From Chara braunii (taxonomy: Eukaryota > Streptophyta > Charophyceae > Charales > Characeae), in contig BFEA01000268.1 in the NCBI GenBank assembly GCA_003427395.1, positions 998,512 to 1,019,769 on the forward strand: a DNA stretch of 21,258 bases. Direction: 5' to 3'. Position 1 is the first letter of the stretch; each line of letters begins with the position of its first letter. Shown here one piece after another: positions 20,847-21,258 of the stretch. The notes beneath the pieces were generated by a model. That model was not told where the DNA came from. It was given only the letters and a program-made list of their open reading frames with translations, and did no database searches. The position numbers and the translations under genes were made by a program.

Positions 20847-21119
20847 GGCCATTCCAGCTCCAAACGTGTCGGAGAAGGTGGTGCAAGATTCGCTGGATCC
20901 TAATTTCGCTCTCCTTAGTCGAATGCTAGCACGAAGGGCGATCACCTTACTGCGAGGACCGCTAGACTTCTTCTCCTTTGGTGTCGTCAACTGCGCCTGC
21001 GTCTGAGATGGTGAAGATGGTGCCAATGGCCGCGGCGGGGAAGCTACCTTCGTCGTCGGCGAAGATTGAAGCTGCTTGCCCCTCCGCCTAAACTTGTGGA
21101 ACGACCGTGCTTTCTCCAT
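20805..21119 (-). CDS. Hypothetical basic protein, 104 codons; possibly a first exon running into the satellite
   Basis: I do not recognise this protein. The frame starts at an ATG (21119, minus strand) directly after a GA-rich run and reads MEKARSFHKFRRRGKQLQSS at the N-terminus. By count it has 24 Lys/Arg and 4 Asp/Glu, with a Ser/Pro/Thr/Gln-rich middle (about residues 19-50) and no obvious signal peptide or membrane segment. It looks disordered and basic. Unlike the satellite frames, it has mixed residue and codon use. Residues 92-104 (ending GWALKRRMHK) are encoded by the terminal satellite copy. The stop TGA (20807-20805) lies inside CAA|GTGAGT (donor GT at 20808-20807). The frame may therefore be a 311-nt first exon ending at 20809 with the array in the following intron; this is inference. 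The opposite strand is also open to 21006 but has no ATG in unique sequence. A non-coding origin remains possible. Confidence 0.4.
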   Translation of the reverse strand: MEKARSFHKFRRRGKQLQSSPTTKVASPPRPLAPSSPSQTQAQLTTPKEKKSSGPRSKVIALRASIRLRRAKLGSSESCTTFSDTFGAGMAKLHGWALKRRMHK

Positions 21120-21130
21120 CTCTCTCTCTC

Positions 21131-21177
<47 letters not shown>
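21119..21177 (+). repeat. TC dinucleotide repeat
   Basis: An almost pure TC run with one CC interruption near 21140 ends in CTGTGTGTGAATATTG. On the minus strand it is a GA run immediately upstream of the candidate ATG at 21119, so it would lie in the 5' untranslated or promoter region if that gene is real. Confidence 0.95.
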
Positions 21178-21184
<7 letters not shown>

Positions 21185-21192
21185 AATATTGT

Positions 21193-21196
<4 letters not shown>

Positions 21197-21258
<62 letters not shown>
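21197..21258 (+). repeat. TC dinucleotide repeat reaching the window edge
   Basis: An uninterrupted TC run continues to the last base. It is separated from the previous run by about 19 bp of mixed sequence (TGTGAATATTGTTAAG). Its true length cannot be seen here. Confidence 0.95.

Noticed and set aside
1879-20886. A 6,335-codon minus-strand gene for a Pro-rich repeat protein
   Set aside because: The nominal first codon is TTG. The first ATG (20835) lies in the partial repeat, and the frame simply follows the 144-bp period into low-complexity flank. It could be revived only by a transcript.
2089-21006. A 6,305-codon + strand gene for an Arg/Lys-rich repeat protein
   Set aside because: There is no ATG between the upstream stop at 1882-1884 and the array, the sequence is entirely satellite until 20846, and a competing frame of equal length exists on the other strand.
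1-21258. tRNA or rRNA genes, or telomere repeats
   Set aside because: No cloverleaf, rRNA core motif or telomere-type repeat was seen on either strand by eye.

Overview
This window looks like eukaryotic nuclear DNA, gene-poor and dominated by repeats. The evidence is long mononucleotide and dinucleotide runs (A18, A23, GT, TC), several classes of tandem repeat, no operon-like gene packing, and splice-donor-like sequence. I cannot name the organism. A GC-rich protist or microalga would fit, but that is an impression and not a sequence match.

Layout. (1) 1-1372 is a mosaic of short repeats with no convincing gene. It holds a dispersed 11-bp family built on AGCTTCG, a pyrimidine-rich tract with three 31-bp tandem copies, a tandem pair of ~57-bp hairpin units, a GT/poly-G/GT block, a 19-bp inverted repeat and two poly-A runs. 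(2) 1373-2100 is strongly purine-rich on the + strand (GGA/GAG/G runs). It contains at least two diverged, longer relatives of the main satellite unit. (3) 2101-20846 is the main feature: 130 consecutive copies of a 144-bp unit (18,720 bp) that look identical by eye, plus a 26-bp partial copy. (4) 20847-21119 is unique sequence. It carries the only plausible protein-coding candidate, a minus-strand 104-codon frame whose last 13 codons lie inside the terminal satellite copy and whose stop codon sits inside a splice-donor-like GTGAGT. (5) 21120-21258 is two TC runs, the second continuing to the window edge.

The 144-bp unit equals 48 codons and has one stop-free frame on each strand. The array therefore gives two overlapping open frames of about 6,300 codons, one Arg/Lys-rich (+) and one Pro-rich (-). 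Neither has an ATG in the unique flank, and both are closed by the same six bases in the first diverged copy on the left. I read them as by-products of satellite periodicity and not as established genes.

No pathway or gene system can be reconstructed. The points worth pursuing are the extreme homogeneity of the array, its asymmetric edges (old and irregular on the left, abrupt on the right), and the possibility that it expanded inside or at the 3' side of a minus-strand gene, perhaps within an intron.
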